DNA of 31,607 nucleotides from a virus. Location of the stretch: the IMG/VR virus record IMGVR_UViG_3300042291_000839, positions 1-31,607 of that record. One strand, written 5' to 3'. A program made the position numbers and the translations under genes. Position 1 is the stretch's first letter, and each line of letters opens with the position of its first letter. This document shows, piece after piece, positions 14,629-22,173 of this stretch. Under the pieces are notes generated by a model. The model had not been told where the DNA came from. It saw only the letters and a program-made list of their open reading frames with translations, and did not search any database.

Positions 14629-15935
14629 TGTCCAAGATTGAAAGATTCATCCAGGAAGAGGCACAGTTCAAAGCTGCGCTCCTCGAGGCAATCAATGCGC
14701 CTCATCCTGACGACGCTGAAGTAAACCGCCTGCATGCTGCCTACAAGTCCACGGTTGATCGCCTTGAGATTGCTCGCTCGCTCATCAACACCAACAAGGA
14801 GCCAGAGGTAAAGGCATGGGAGCGCGGTAACTACGGTCCATTGCCATTCGAGGGTGCTACCCGTTCCGAAAAGGCATTCAATGCCTACAAGATGGGATGC
14901 TTTGTCCTCGGCATGTCTGGTAATGACACGGCTGCTCGATGGTGCCAAGAACACATGGGTGTTGACGTCAAGTCCATCAAGGCTATGACCGAGACCACTC
15001 CTGGCGCTGGTGGATACGCTGTCCCTGCGATTGTTCAGGACACGCTCATCTATCTGCGTGAAAAAGCATCCGTCATGCGCAACTACAGCCGCGTGTGGCC
15101 AATGAAGAGCAACATCCTCAACGTGCCAATCTTGTCCGGATCTGTTACGGCTAACTGGTACTCTGATGCAGCTGCAATCACGCCATCCGATGGCACGCTG
15201 ACCAACGCTCAGTTGACGGCGAAGAAGCTCGCCGCTCTGACTGTTATCTCGTCCGAACTTGACGAGGATGCAGTCGTCGCGATTGGCTCGTATGTCGCAG
15301 CTGACATGGCTAACAAGCTTGGCCACGAAGAAGACCGCGTCTGTTTCAACGGCAAGGGTGTGGCTGGTGACGGTGGCATCACTGGTGTCATGCAGTACAT
15401 CTATGCTTTGTCTGGTACCAAGGCTAACATCAGTTCGCTCGTACTTGCACCTCTAGGTTCGGTTACAACTCCTGCATCGATGACACTTGCCACATGGCAA
15501 GCAGGTCAAGGTAAGTTGCCTGTGTACGCACAAGATACAGCAGCCTGGTACATGCACAAAACCCTGTTCTTCACCTACGTTGCAGACAAGCTTTTGTCTG
15601 CTGGTGGGCAGAACTACAACTCCCTTGCCGTTGGTGCTGGTCGTGACCCAGAGTTCCTCGGCTACCCTGTGCGCTTTGTCCAGGATATGCCACAGACACT
15701 CACCATCAATGAGCCATTTGCAATCTTTGGTGCACTTGATAAGGGTACGGCTTTCGGCGACAAGCGCGGACTCAACGTCCAGACGTCGTACGAGCGTTAC
15801 TTTGATCAGGATGCTGTTGCAATCCGTGCAACCGAACGCTTCGGATTCTCCGGAGCAATCGACCCTGGTACCGTTGCTGCACCTGGATCTCAGGCACCTG
15901 GTTCTGTCATCGTCTTTGCCGCCCAAGGTAGCTAA
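14628..15935 (+). CDS. Major capsid protein (HK97 fold)
   Basis: A 435-residue capsid subunit. The first ~115 residues are helical and charged and correspond to the delta scaffold domain removed by the protease encoded just upstream. The mature part begins near the TETTPGAGGYAVP stretch (about residue 120-133), the usual start of HK97 capsids. Later blocks (KASVMRNYSRVWPM, ISSELDEDAVVAIGSYVAADM, VCFNGKGVAGDGGITGVM) follow the family order. GGGAGG precedes ATG 14628, and the gene shares one base with the upstream stop. A strong terminator follows, so the capsid message ends here to a large extent. Confidence 0.95.
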   Translation: MSKIERFIQEEAQFKAALLEAINAPHPDDAEVNRLHAAYKSTVDRLEIARSLINTNKEPEVKAWERGNYGPLPFEGATRSEKAFNAYKMGCFVLGMSGNDTAARWCQEHMGVDVKSIKAMTETTPGAGGYAVPAIVQDTLIYLREKASVMRNYSRVWPMKSNILNVPILSGSVTANWYSDAAAITPSDGTLTNAQLTAKKLAALTVISSELDEDAVVAIGSYVAADMANKLGHEEDRVCFNGKGVAGDGGITGVMQYIYALSGTKANISSLVLAPLGSVTTPASMTLATWQAGQGKLPVYAQDTAAWYMHKTLFFTYVADKLLSAGGQNYNSLAVGAGRDPEFLGYPVRFVQDMPQTLTINEPFAIFGALDKGTAFGDKRGLNVQTSYERYFDQDAVAIRATERFGFSGAIDPGTVAAPGSQAPGSVIVFAAQGS

Positions 15936-15958
15936 TACTTTCGGGTTGTACACTCACG

Positions 15959-15995
15959 GGGAGTGGGGCAGCTGCTCCACTCCCTTATTGTTTTT
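15959..15995 (+). terminator. Terminator after the capsid gene
   Basis: GGGAGTGG (15959-15966) pairs with CCACTCCC (15977-15984), extended inside by a G-T pair, followed by TTATTGTTTTT. It lies inside the structural operon and would let capsid transcripts exceed downstream ones. Confidence 0.85.
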
Positions 15996-16005
15996 GGAGG
16001 CATCA

Positions 16006-16485
16006 ATGACTCGCGCACAAGCATTATCAGAGGTTGCTCTAAACTGCGCATCAGACCAGTACCCACAACTTGACAGCACTGATCTGGCGGCACTCGTTGA
16101 CAAGTGGGAAAGTTACACCGTATGGACGGCAAGCACGGCATATGCAGTCGGCGACCGCATTGTGCCGACAACGCCAAACGGCAGGCTTTATCAAGTCATC
16201 ATCGCTGGTACATCAGACACCACCGAGCCAGACTGGCCTGAATACACAACGTATCCATACTACGCAATGAGTGATGGTCAGGACCTCACGTGGGAGGATA
16301 TCGGCCCAGCAAGCCCTAAGCGCTGGGACATCATGAGCGCGAGTCGTGAGGGATGGTTACTCAAGGCATCACGCGCGACTGGCCTCGTCAATGTCACTGA
16401 TGGCGCAGTCAATGCACAGATGGGCGAGCTGCAAGCTAAGTGCATCAAGCAAGCCAGCCGCTTTGTGCGGATGGGTGTACTGTGA
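16006..16485 (+). CDS. Head-tail connector, with a carbohydrate-binding-like insert
   Basis: A 159-residue protein. The ends are helical (ALSEVALNCASDQYPQL at the start, IKQASRFVRMGVL at the end) as in head-tail adaptors. The middle (about 35-65) is a WTASTAYAVGDRIVP segment followed by GRLYQVIIAGTS and EPDWP, the pattern of short chitin-binding-like beta modules found in many phage virion proteins. GGAGG (15996-16000) lies five bases before ATG 16006. The gene overlaps the next by GTGA. Confidence 0.65.
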   Translation: MTRAQALSEVALNCASDQYPQLDSTDLAALVDKWESYTVWTASTAYAVGDRIVPTTPNGRLYQVIIAGTSDTTEPDWPEYTTYPYYAMSDGQDLTWEDIGPASPKRWDIMSASREGWLLKASRATGLVNVTDGAVNAQMGELQAKCIKQASRFVRMGVL

Positions 16486-16865
16486 TACCTCAAGGATTGC
16501 TCGGTAACTTACGAGCTGGCATCGCCAACTACATCGGATCCGACAGCGTCGACATCTATCGATGGATTCCAGATAACGACGGTTTGGGAGGCGTTGTCGC
16601 GGTATGGCGCAAACTATCTACCATCAAAGCGACACTGCGCGCAGGCGCCGACATTGAGGTTGTGACAGCTGACGCAATGCAACCGGAGGGCGCATGGGTG
16701 TTGACGTGTCCGTATGGGACAGATATCGAGGTCGAGGACCGCGTGTACCGCCCAGGACAGACACCCTATGCGGGGTCAGAGTACTGGGAGGTCGAGGGTG
16801 AAGACCAAGGACATAGTGACGCCGTGACACTAACCATCAATTTGCGTCATCATGTCAATGGATAA
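16482..16865 (+). CDS. Head closure-like connector protein
   Basis: A 127-residue protein starting at GTG 16482 in a GTGA overlap. It is strand-rich, with DSVDIYRWIPDNDGLGG, then WRKLSTIKATLRAG and EVEDRVYRPGQTPYAG. By size, fold pattern and position (between connector and tail genes) it fits the head-closure or stopper proteins. No sharp motif supports this. Confidence 0.5.
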   Translation: MIPQGLLGNLRAGIANYIGSDSVDIYRWIPDNDGLGGVVAVWRKLSTIKATLRAGADIEVVTADAMQPEGAWVLTCPYGTDIEVEDRVYRPGQTPYAGSEYWEVEGEDQGHSDAVTLTINLRHHVNG

Positions 16866-16904
16866 TCAACGCAGGCGCCGAGGGTATCAATGGGCATACG
16901 GGGT

Positions 16905-16910
16905 CATAAT
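16905..16910 (+). promoter_or_regulatory. Candidate leaderless promoter -10 box of the holin-like gene
   Basis: CATAAT, then GACGGC, then ATG 16917. No ribosome site is present. It shares GGTCATAATG-CGG-ATGG with the site before the portal gene. Confidence 0.5.
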
Positions 16911-16916
16911 GACGGC

Positions 16917-17231
16917 ATGGACAACCATCAGACAATCAACGTCCAGCAGGTAATCGCTGGCTTTATCGGCGCAGTGATTATGGTGTTGAGGTCACCGGCT
17001 GAGCGATCTGTCGGCACCAACATTGCGAGTGTCATCGCCGGCACTGCTAGTGCGACGTACCTCACTCCGCTCCTGGGGAAAATGCTCAATCAGTCTGACC
17101 CTAACTATCTGTTGGGTTTTGCATTCTTGTTAGGCGTCCTTGGTTTGAGGGGCATTGAAATGATTGCTGATTGGCTAGGTCTTGACGGTAAACAAGCACC
17201 AAAGGTAGCGCGCGAAGGAGTCAAAAAGTGA
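16917..17231 (+). CDS. Holin-like membrane protein 1
   Basis: A 104-residue protein with three likely membrane segments: about 10-22 (VIAGFIGAVIMVL), 32-50 (IASVIAGTASATYLTPLLG) and 62-82 (LLGFAFLLGVLGLRGIEMI), with a basic C terminus. Small size, several spans and a charged tail fit a holin, which opens the inner membrane for the endolysin. The endolysin itself lies 12 kb downstream. ATG 16917 is chosen because of the promoter-like box six bases before it; an in-frame ATG exists at 16890. The stop overlaps the next gene by GTGA. Confidence 0.65.
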   Translation: MDNHQTINVQQVIAGFIGAVIMVLRSPAERSVGTNIASVIAGTASATYLTPLLGKMLNQSDPNYLLGFAFLLGVLGLRGIEMIADWLGLDGKQAPKVAREGVKK

Positions 17232-17479
17232 ACAGTATCAGCATCAAACGGTTGGTCGTAGTTGTTGTCGTGGCTTTTGTAGCTGCATTCACCAGTGTTT
17301 TCGGTGATGGCATCCGTACTGCACAAGCGCAGGATGTCGCCGAGCTTGGCGCAGTGATGGCACTCTACGGGAGCAAGGCGGTAGCGGCTGGTGTCTCCGC
17401 TGCGGTGAGTAGTGTGCTGGCGTTCCTCACGATGCCTTTCAAGGGGACGGGTATCAATGCGCTGAAGGTGGGCAGATGA
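17228..17479 (+). CDS. Small membrane protein 2, holin-like
   Basis: An 83-residue protein from GTG 17228 with AAGGAG upstream. Residues about 8-25 (RLVVVVVVAFVAAFTSVFG) are a strongly hydrophobic segment, followed by a polar region with TAQAQD that resembles a signal peptidase site. A second segment is at about 48-68. It may be an antiholin or second holin partner of the preceding gene, or a secreted small protein. Confidence 0.55.
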   Translation: MNSISIKRLVVVVVVAFVAAFTSVFGDGIRTAQAQDVAELGAVMALYGSKAVAAGVSAAVSSVLAFLTMPFKGTGINALKVGR

Positions 17480-17703
17480 ACTTCCAGAACTATAGGCTCG
17501 AATCTAACCCAAACAGCCCCGGTGATTGGATTGTATTTGGTGACATCTACGATAACGACGGCAACCTTATTGGCACGTTTGGTGAAAACGGCACGTCTGT
17601 TTTTGGTTGGTGGGTCACGCAGGATCCTATCTTTCAGCAGACATATTCAAATCAATTTGCGGTGATTATGGCTCAAGAAATTGTGGCAGGAACAGCTGAA
17701 TAA
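17476..17703 (+). CDS. Hypothetical small protein, likely virion-associated
   Basis: A 75-residue protein starting in an ATGA overlap and ending in a TAATG overlap with the beta-helix gene. It is rich in Gly, Asn, Asp and aromatic residues (DWIVFGDIYDNDGNLIGTFG), as in small tail or chaperone-like accessory proteins. No family is recognised. The tight coupling suggests it works with the next gene. Confidence 0.6.
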   Translation: MNFQNYRLESNPNSPGDWIVFGDIYDNDGNLIGTFGENGTSVFGWWVTQDPIFQQTYSNQFAVIMAQEIVAGTAE

Positions 17704-19913
17704 TGCCTACTTATTATGTAAGACCTGACGGTAACGATATCAACACTGGTACAGGACCCAGCACAAATCAAGCGTGGCAAACAATAACTAAGGCTATTGG
17801 AGCTGCTGGTATTGCACCTGGCGATACTTTGTACATCGCTCCCGGTGTATATCGTGGAACCTTTACAGCAGGATTTACAAATCCTGTTAACTCCGGGCAG
17901 AGGATCACAATTAGCGGTGACCCAACTGCCGCACAATTTACTGGTGTGGCAGCCGGAGATGTAATCATTACAAATTATACTTCAGACACAAGTGCGCCGG
18001 GTGGTGCTATAACGCTGACTATTGCAAAAGACTACATAACATTTACAAAAATTCGTGTACAAGGTTATAACAATTCTACTAACGGTACAGACGTTATATT
18101 TTCTGGTGGTCAACAGATAGTTACTAATTGTGTATTTGAGTCGCTATACCAAACTGCAAATAACACAAACTATGCAATTAATTTTGGAATACCTCAATCT
18201 ATACCGGGGCTGACAGTAAGTAATAATTTTATTCGTGGTGGAATGGCTGTTGGAGGAACTGCGAACTATACAACTCATACAGATATGAATGTTCGCATAT
18301 TTTCAAATACCATAATAAGTACTAAAGGGGTTGTAGGCTACGGAGTTGGGTCGTATCAAACAGATGGTTTCCAAGGTGGTATCCGAGTTTACAATAATGT
18401 AATTATTGCAACAGGAGCAGGATGGACTAATAGCTTTGGGAATATGTCATCTGTATTTAAATGTCAGATATATAACAATGTAATTTATTCTGCTGGTACA
18501 GCGATAGCAAATCACTCCGCAGCAACTATTGAAGAAAATTATAATTACCTAATAGCACCAGCAGCAAGGGTAGGATGTAACGCTGGAGCAAATACCATAG
18601 TCAATGGTCGAGTAGTTTTAGATCACGATTACAGTAGGTTAGTAGGTGCTAACATCTTCCCGACATTTGCACCGGCTATAGGTAGCCCAACAAGAAGCGC
18701 TGGAACTAATAGTCTAGCATCAGTATCTGATATGTTTGGTGTATCTTGGCTCAATGCAACTACACCGACAATAGGTGGTATTGAATATTCAAATGTAAGC
18801 GGTACAGGTGCATATAATCCGACAGAACGCAACTCTAGCGCGATTACCATTGCTCCCGGAAGTACATCACAAAGTATTGAACTGTACTTAGGTGTAACAG
18901 GAATAACAGCCTCCTCTATTGGATTATCAGCCCGCTACAACCGCACTAGGACTGCATCTGTATCTATCCCTCTAGTAGCCCGTACCATCGGTCAGGCGTG
19001 GACTGCTGGTGGCTTTGCCGAGGTAGACGCTACCAACATGCCGGGAGTCTACAGATTGGACCTGCCTGATGCTGCTTTGGCTGCTGGTGCTGATGACGTG
19101 ACTATCGTAGTCAGAGGTGCGTCTGGTACTAACGGTGCGGTCATGACGGTCAAACTGAGCAGTGGTGGCTTGACATCAGCACAAACGGCATCTGCTGTCT
19201 GGGGTGCTTCACCTGCTGGATACAACGATGCAACAACCTTTGGCGGTGTGGTCAATCAAATCGATAGTCTAGTAAATGGGATTGACACGCAGGTGCAGGA
19301 CATTCCTTCAAACGTGTGGGAAGAGCTTACAGCCAATCATGATACTCACGGATCGTTTGGATGGAACATCCTGCGTGCAGATCAGGCGAGTAAAGAAGGG
19401 TTGGTCACACTGCATCAAAGCGGAGGCGTAAGCCGTGTTGACGCAGACGTACACGCCATTGCGAATGATACGGATGCAGCGAGTGAACTCAAGGGCGCTC
19501 TCTTGCACAACGGCACAGATTACATCAGTGCAGATCTGCTAGTGCCAGTAACTTCAGCAACTACACTACGCATGGGGCCATACCTCGTCAAGCCTGACGG
19601 TGGCGGTGCTGACGGCGCACTCGACATCAATCAGGGCACCGCGGGCAACATTGTTGTGCAGCTCGTCGACGCGACAGGCGCAGGCATCAATCAGACGGCA
19701 TCGACAGTCCAGGCTAAGGTGTACAACGCCGGCGGAACACTGGTGGCAACGTACACATGTACCGCAGAGTATGCCACTGATGGATGGCTAGCAATACCGC
19801 TGACAACGACGGTATCCGGCACAGCTGGCACATACACGGTCACACTGTGGAGTACAGTGGGCGCGACGGTTACTGTCTACGGACCACTGTCGATGAGAGT
19901 GAGGGCTATATAG
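17703..19913 (+). CDS. Right-handed beta-helix tail spike-like protein
   Basis: A 736-residue protein. Residues 1 to about 330 have the repeats of a right-handed parallel beta-helix: a YYVRPDGNDINTGTG opening, W-x-T-I-x-x-A, GDTLYIAPGVYRG, then many short NNVI/SNNFI-type strands. Pectate-lyase-like spikes that bind or cut surface sugars have this form. Residues about 370-736 are Ala/Thr/Gly-rich strand domains ending in an Ig-like unit (LSMRVRAI). The DNA of the first ~1.2 kb is AT-rich (18 of 60 G+C at 18121-18180), while the last part returns to about 52% (31 of 60 at 19141-19200), so the helix looks like an acquired module on a resident stem. Confidence 0.75.
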   Translation: MPTYYVRPDGNDINTGTGPSTNQAWQTITKAIGAAGIAPGDTLYIAPGVYRGTFTAGFTNPVNSGQRITISGDPTAAQFTGVAAGDVIITNYTSDTSAPGGAITLTIAKDYITFTKIRVQGYNNSTNGTDVIFSGGQQIVTNCVFESLYQTANNTNYAINFGIPQSIPGLTVSNNFIRGGMAVGGTANYTTHTDMNVRIFSNTIISTKGVVGYGVGSYQTDGFQGGIRVYNNVIIATGAGWTNSFGNMSSVFKCQIYNNVIYSAGTAIANHSAATIEENYNYLIAPAARVGCNAGANTIVNGRVVLDHDYSRLVGANIFPTFAPAIGSPTRSAGTNSLASVSDMFGVSWLNATTPTIGGIEYSNVSGTGAYNPTERNSSAITIAPGSTSQSIELYLGVTGITASSIGLSARYNRTRTASVSIPLVARTIGQAWTAGGFAEVDATNMPGVYRLDLPDAALAAGADDVTIVVRGASGTNGAVMTVKLSSGGLTSAQTASAVWGASPAGYNDATTFGGVVNQIDSLVNGIDTQVQDIPSNVWEELTANHDTHGSFGWNILRADQASKEGLVTLHQSGGVSRVDADVHAIANDTDAASELKGALLHNGTDYISADLLVPVTSATTLRMGPYLVKPDGGGADGALDINQGTAGNIVVQLVDATGAGINQTASTVQAKVYNAGGTLVATYTCTAEYATDGWLAIPLTTTVSGTAGTYTVTLWSTVGATVTVYGPLSMRVRAI

Positions 19914-20266
19914 TGACGACGCTACTTAAGATGTACGAGGACCCCGACACAGCCACGCACATTGGCGCATGGGTCGGCGATTTCCATCCATACAATCTTG
20001 CGCTCGTGGATGCTCAGTGGAGCGCGGTAGACATCACTACAGGCACTCTCGCGGTGACATTTACTGATGATGTGACTGGACTACCGTACACATTCCCGTC
20101 CGGTACAGCTGCGCTCGTCAAAAAGTGGTCGACTGAGGGACTTGTCGAGCTGACGTTACCATCCGCTCTGCCGACTGCCGGCATCGTGCGCGTGACAGTG
20201 AGCCTCACAAACGGTGCCATTGTTCGGCGCTTTGGTCCACTGATACTTACGGTATTTGCTCCATGA
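19913..20266 (+). CDS. Small tail protein resembling the end of the beta-helix protein
   Basis: A 117-residue strand-rich protein starting at GTG 19913, inside the upstream stop (TAGTG). It contains NLALVDAQWSAVDITTGT and closes with IVRRFGPLILTVFAP, similar in order to LVDATGAG and VYGPLSMRVRAI at the end of the preceding protein, so the two may be related domains. The form fits the N-terminal baseplate-attachment domains of fibre proteins. It overlaps the next gene by ATGA. Confidence 0.55.
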   Translation: MTTLLKMYEDPDTATHIGAWVGDFHPYNLALVDAQWSAVDITTGTLAVTFTDDVTGLPYTFPSGTAALVKKWSTEGLVELTLPSALPTAGIVRVTVSLTNGAIVRRFGPLILTVFAP

Positions 20267-20679
20267 GCGATTACAAGCTGACACTCAAAGTCGACATGAG
20301 CGGACTTGACCGCAAGGTTATCGCCATCGATCGCTTGAGCAGGGCAATCAGAGATACTGCCTGGAGAGCATCAGGGTTTGCCGTGCAATCGATGACAGGC
20401 GTAAAAAGCGGTCGTGCTTACAATGTCTCGCGTGGTGGCACTCCGATTATCCACATCGCATCCGCGCCAGGTGAAGCGCCTGCGCGCCTCACTGGCAAGC
20501 TTGCAAACAGCATCAAGCCTAAGCCAGGCAAGGACATGTGGGAGTATCGTGTCGGCACCGCATCCGAGTATGCGCAAATCCTTGAGGTTAAGCGCAATCG
20601 TCCGTTCTTGATTCCTGCAGGACAAAAAGCATTTGAGGGTCTCATCACGGTAGCAAGGAGTATTGTCAATGGCAGCTGA
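20263..20679 (+). CDS. HK97 gp10-like tail completion protein
   Basis: A 138-residue protein with the gp10 family layout: a helical N terminus, then IHIASAPGEAPARLTGKLAN at about residues 64-83, EYRVGTASEYAQILE, and RPFLIPAGQKAFE at the end. It joins the tail to the head. It starts in an ATGA overlap. Confidence 0.8.
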   Translation: MSDYKLTLKVDMSGLDRKVIAIDRLSRAIRDTAWRASGFAVQSMTGVKSGRAYNVSRGGTPIIHIASAPGEAPARLTGKLANSIKPKPGKDMWEYRVGTASEYAQILEVKRNRPFLIPAGQKAFEGLITVARSIVNGS

Positions 20680-21148
20680 CGTCCTACAGGTTGACGAGTG
20701 GGTCACTGAGACACTACGAGCTGATGCCACTCTACAAGACCTCCTTGCCATCGATGGAAGGGCGCCTAACTATCAGCTTGGTGTATACGCCAATGTCGCT
20801 CCGGAAAAAGACCCTACGAGTCGCAAGTCAGTGATGGTGCCTTTTGTCATCGTCAAGCGTGACAGCGGGTCTACACAAGAGCAGGTGTCTATTGGCGGTC
20901 AGCGTGCCATTGTCAAGCACATTGTGTCTGTCGTTGTCTGGGACATTCACACTGGCACAGCGAGTTATTCTCGCACCAAGGCAGTAGCAGATCGTGTAGA
21001 CGCTCTACTGCAAAACACATCGTTTGTTATCGCTGATGGGCAAGGGTGGTCAACACGTTACGCGTCCGACACCATCATTGACCCACAGCCCGACGGACGT
21101 ATCAACTGTGGCATCATGCAAGCCTACAGCGTCACAATAGCGGAGTAA
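20669..21148 (+). CDS. Tail completion/terminator-like protein
   Basis: A 159-residue protein beginning at ATG 20669, nine bases after AAGGAG (20654-20659); a TTG at 20663 is closer but badly spaced. The layout, with WVTETLRADATLQDLL at the start, PFVIVKRDSGSTQEQ in the middle, and an AVADRVDALLQN helix then a final strand, fits the DUF3168-type tail terminators that stop tail tube growth and join the head. It precedes the tail tube gene as expected. Confidence 0.65.
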   Translation: MAADVLQVDEWVTETLRADATLQDLLAIDGRAPNYQLGVYANVAPEKDPTSRKSVMVPFVIVKRDSGSTQEQVSIGGQRAIVKHIVSVVVWDIHTGTASYSRTKAVADRVDALLQNTSFVIADGQGWSTRYASDTIIDPQPDGRINCGIMQAYSVTIAE

Positions 21149-21161
21149 GGACCCCCGAATC

Positions 21162-21605
21162 ATGGCAAAACTCATTGCAAAAAACTGCACCGTAAAGTAT
21201 TCAATTGGCACAGCGATTGTCGATGGGACAGCTGCTACACTCGCGACAGCCGTCACACCGGCAACTGAAATGCGCGCGTTCGCAAAGTCGGTCACTCAGT
21301 CAGTAACGGTCAACACCATCAACTTGACGGCTTTGGGTGATGTGTGGGAGCAAAAGATGCCGACGACATTCGCCGGTTCAATCACACTCGAGTTGTACGT
21401 CGATGGTACGCGTGTGACGACATCGAGCATGATTGGCTTCCCGATGAAAATCACGGTCGACGTTGACGGTGCTGGTGGTGCAACATCCGAGACATGGGTC
21501 GGGATGATTGCCGATTGTGGCTGGGGCACTCAGAGTGAGACCGAGCAGACGGAAAGTATTACCATCAACCTCGGTGTGGCTGGACAGACAACCTGGAGTA
21601 GCTAG
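21162..21605 (+). CDS. Major tail tube protein
   Basis: A 147-residue strand-rich protein (KYSIGTAIVDGTAATLA at the start, TFAGSITLELYVDGTRV mid-chain, ITINLGVAGQTTWSS at the end). Size, composition and place, directly before the frameshifting chaperone and tape measure, identify the tube subunit. Upstream AAGGA precedes ATG 21162. Confidence 0.75.
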   Translation: MAKLIAKNCTVKYSIGTAIVDGTAATLATAVTPATEMRAFAKSVTQSVTVNTINLTALGDVWEQKMPTTFAGSITLELYVDGTRVTTSSMIGFPMKITVDVDGAGGATSETWVGMIADCGWGTQSETEQTESITINLGVAGQTTWSS

Positions 21606-21994
21606 TGGCATTATCTGACCTCAAGCGCGCAAAGGCGCCTGCGCCAAAAGACAACCTTGTCATCGACCTGTCGCAGTTTATGCCGGACAAATCGCCGGCA
21701 TCGATTGTGTTTCGCGAGCCAACTGGTGCAGATCTATTCAAGGCATATCAACCACCGACGATTGCAGAAAAGGTCAAGTATCCAGACTACGATGACGACC
21801 TCATCAAGCTTTTGCGGCTGATGGCAATCTGCTATGTTGCAACCGATGGCGATGAGGGTAAGTACAATGTTTTCGAGGCGCTTGGAGATTTAGCCAGGGA
21901 GAACAAACTTATGTACTTGTATATCCATGGGACCTTCAATAGCGCCTATCAGCTCGACCTGTCAGTACTAGCAGACGAAGTCCCAAACGACTAG
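21605..21994 (+). CDS. Tail assembly chaperone, short form (gpG-like)
   Basis: A 129-residue protein from GTG 21605, which overlaps the tube gene stop. It is helical (PTGADLFKAYQPPTIAEK, then DDLIKLLRLMAICYVATDG). Between the tube and tape measure genes this is the G-type chaperone that keeps the tape measure soluble during tail assembly. The last codons carry a -1 slippery site that yields a longer form. Confidence 0.8.
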   Translation: MALSDLKRAKAPAPKDNLVIDLSQFMPDKSPASIVFREPTGADLFKAYQPPTIAEKVKYPDYDDDLIKLLRLMAICYVATDGDEGKYNVFEALGDLARENKLMYLYIHGTFNSAYQLDLSVLADEVPND

Positions 21995-22173
21995 GGGCGG
22001 TGCAACAACAGGTACTGGAAACAACGGTGTCCTGGTTGCATCGCCACCCATCCGAAGTCGACCTCACGCTCACTGAGCTTGGCGAGGTGTATTACGTCGG
22101 GCAGATGTGGCAAAAGGTTATCCATGACGTAGCGGAGGCAATCATCCGTACGATTGCGAGGAGCGGTATCTGA
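21605..22173 (+). CDS. Tail assembly chaperone, -1 frameshift product (gpGT-like)
   Basis: If ribosomes slip back one base at 21982-21988, reading continues from CGA at 21988 with no stop for 61 codons to TGA 22171-22173, which itself overlaps the tape measure ATG. The added segment is protein-like (ETTVSWLHRHPSEVDLTLTE, then GEVYYVGQMWQKVIHDVAEA) and has no start codon of its own that would explain it. The full product would be about 189 residues. Lambda G/GT and many siphoviruses use the same arrangement. Otherwise 21995-22172 would be the only sizeable gap in this operon. Confidence 0.88.
21982..21988 (+). promoter_or_regulatory. Programmed -1 ribosomal frameshift site C CCA AAC
   Basis: A perfect X XXY YYZ heptamer in the correct frame (codons GTC CCA AAC), two codons before the zero-frame TAG at 21992. 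A downstream stimulating structure was not verified. Confidence 0.88.

Noticed and set aside
14625-15326. 233-codon open frame on the - strand
   Set aside because: Exact antisense of the well-supported protease end and capsid gene; no family resemblance and no ribosome site.
15487-16005. N-terminal extension of the connector gene into the capsid gene
   Set aside because: The terminator and GGAGG before ATG 16006 set the start; the extension is a capsid shadow.
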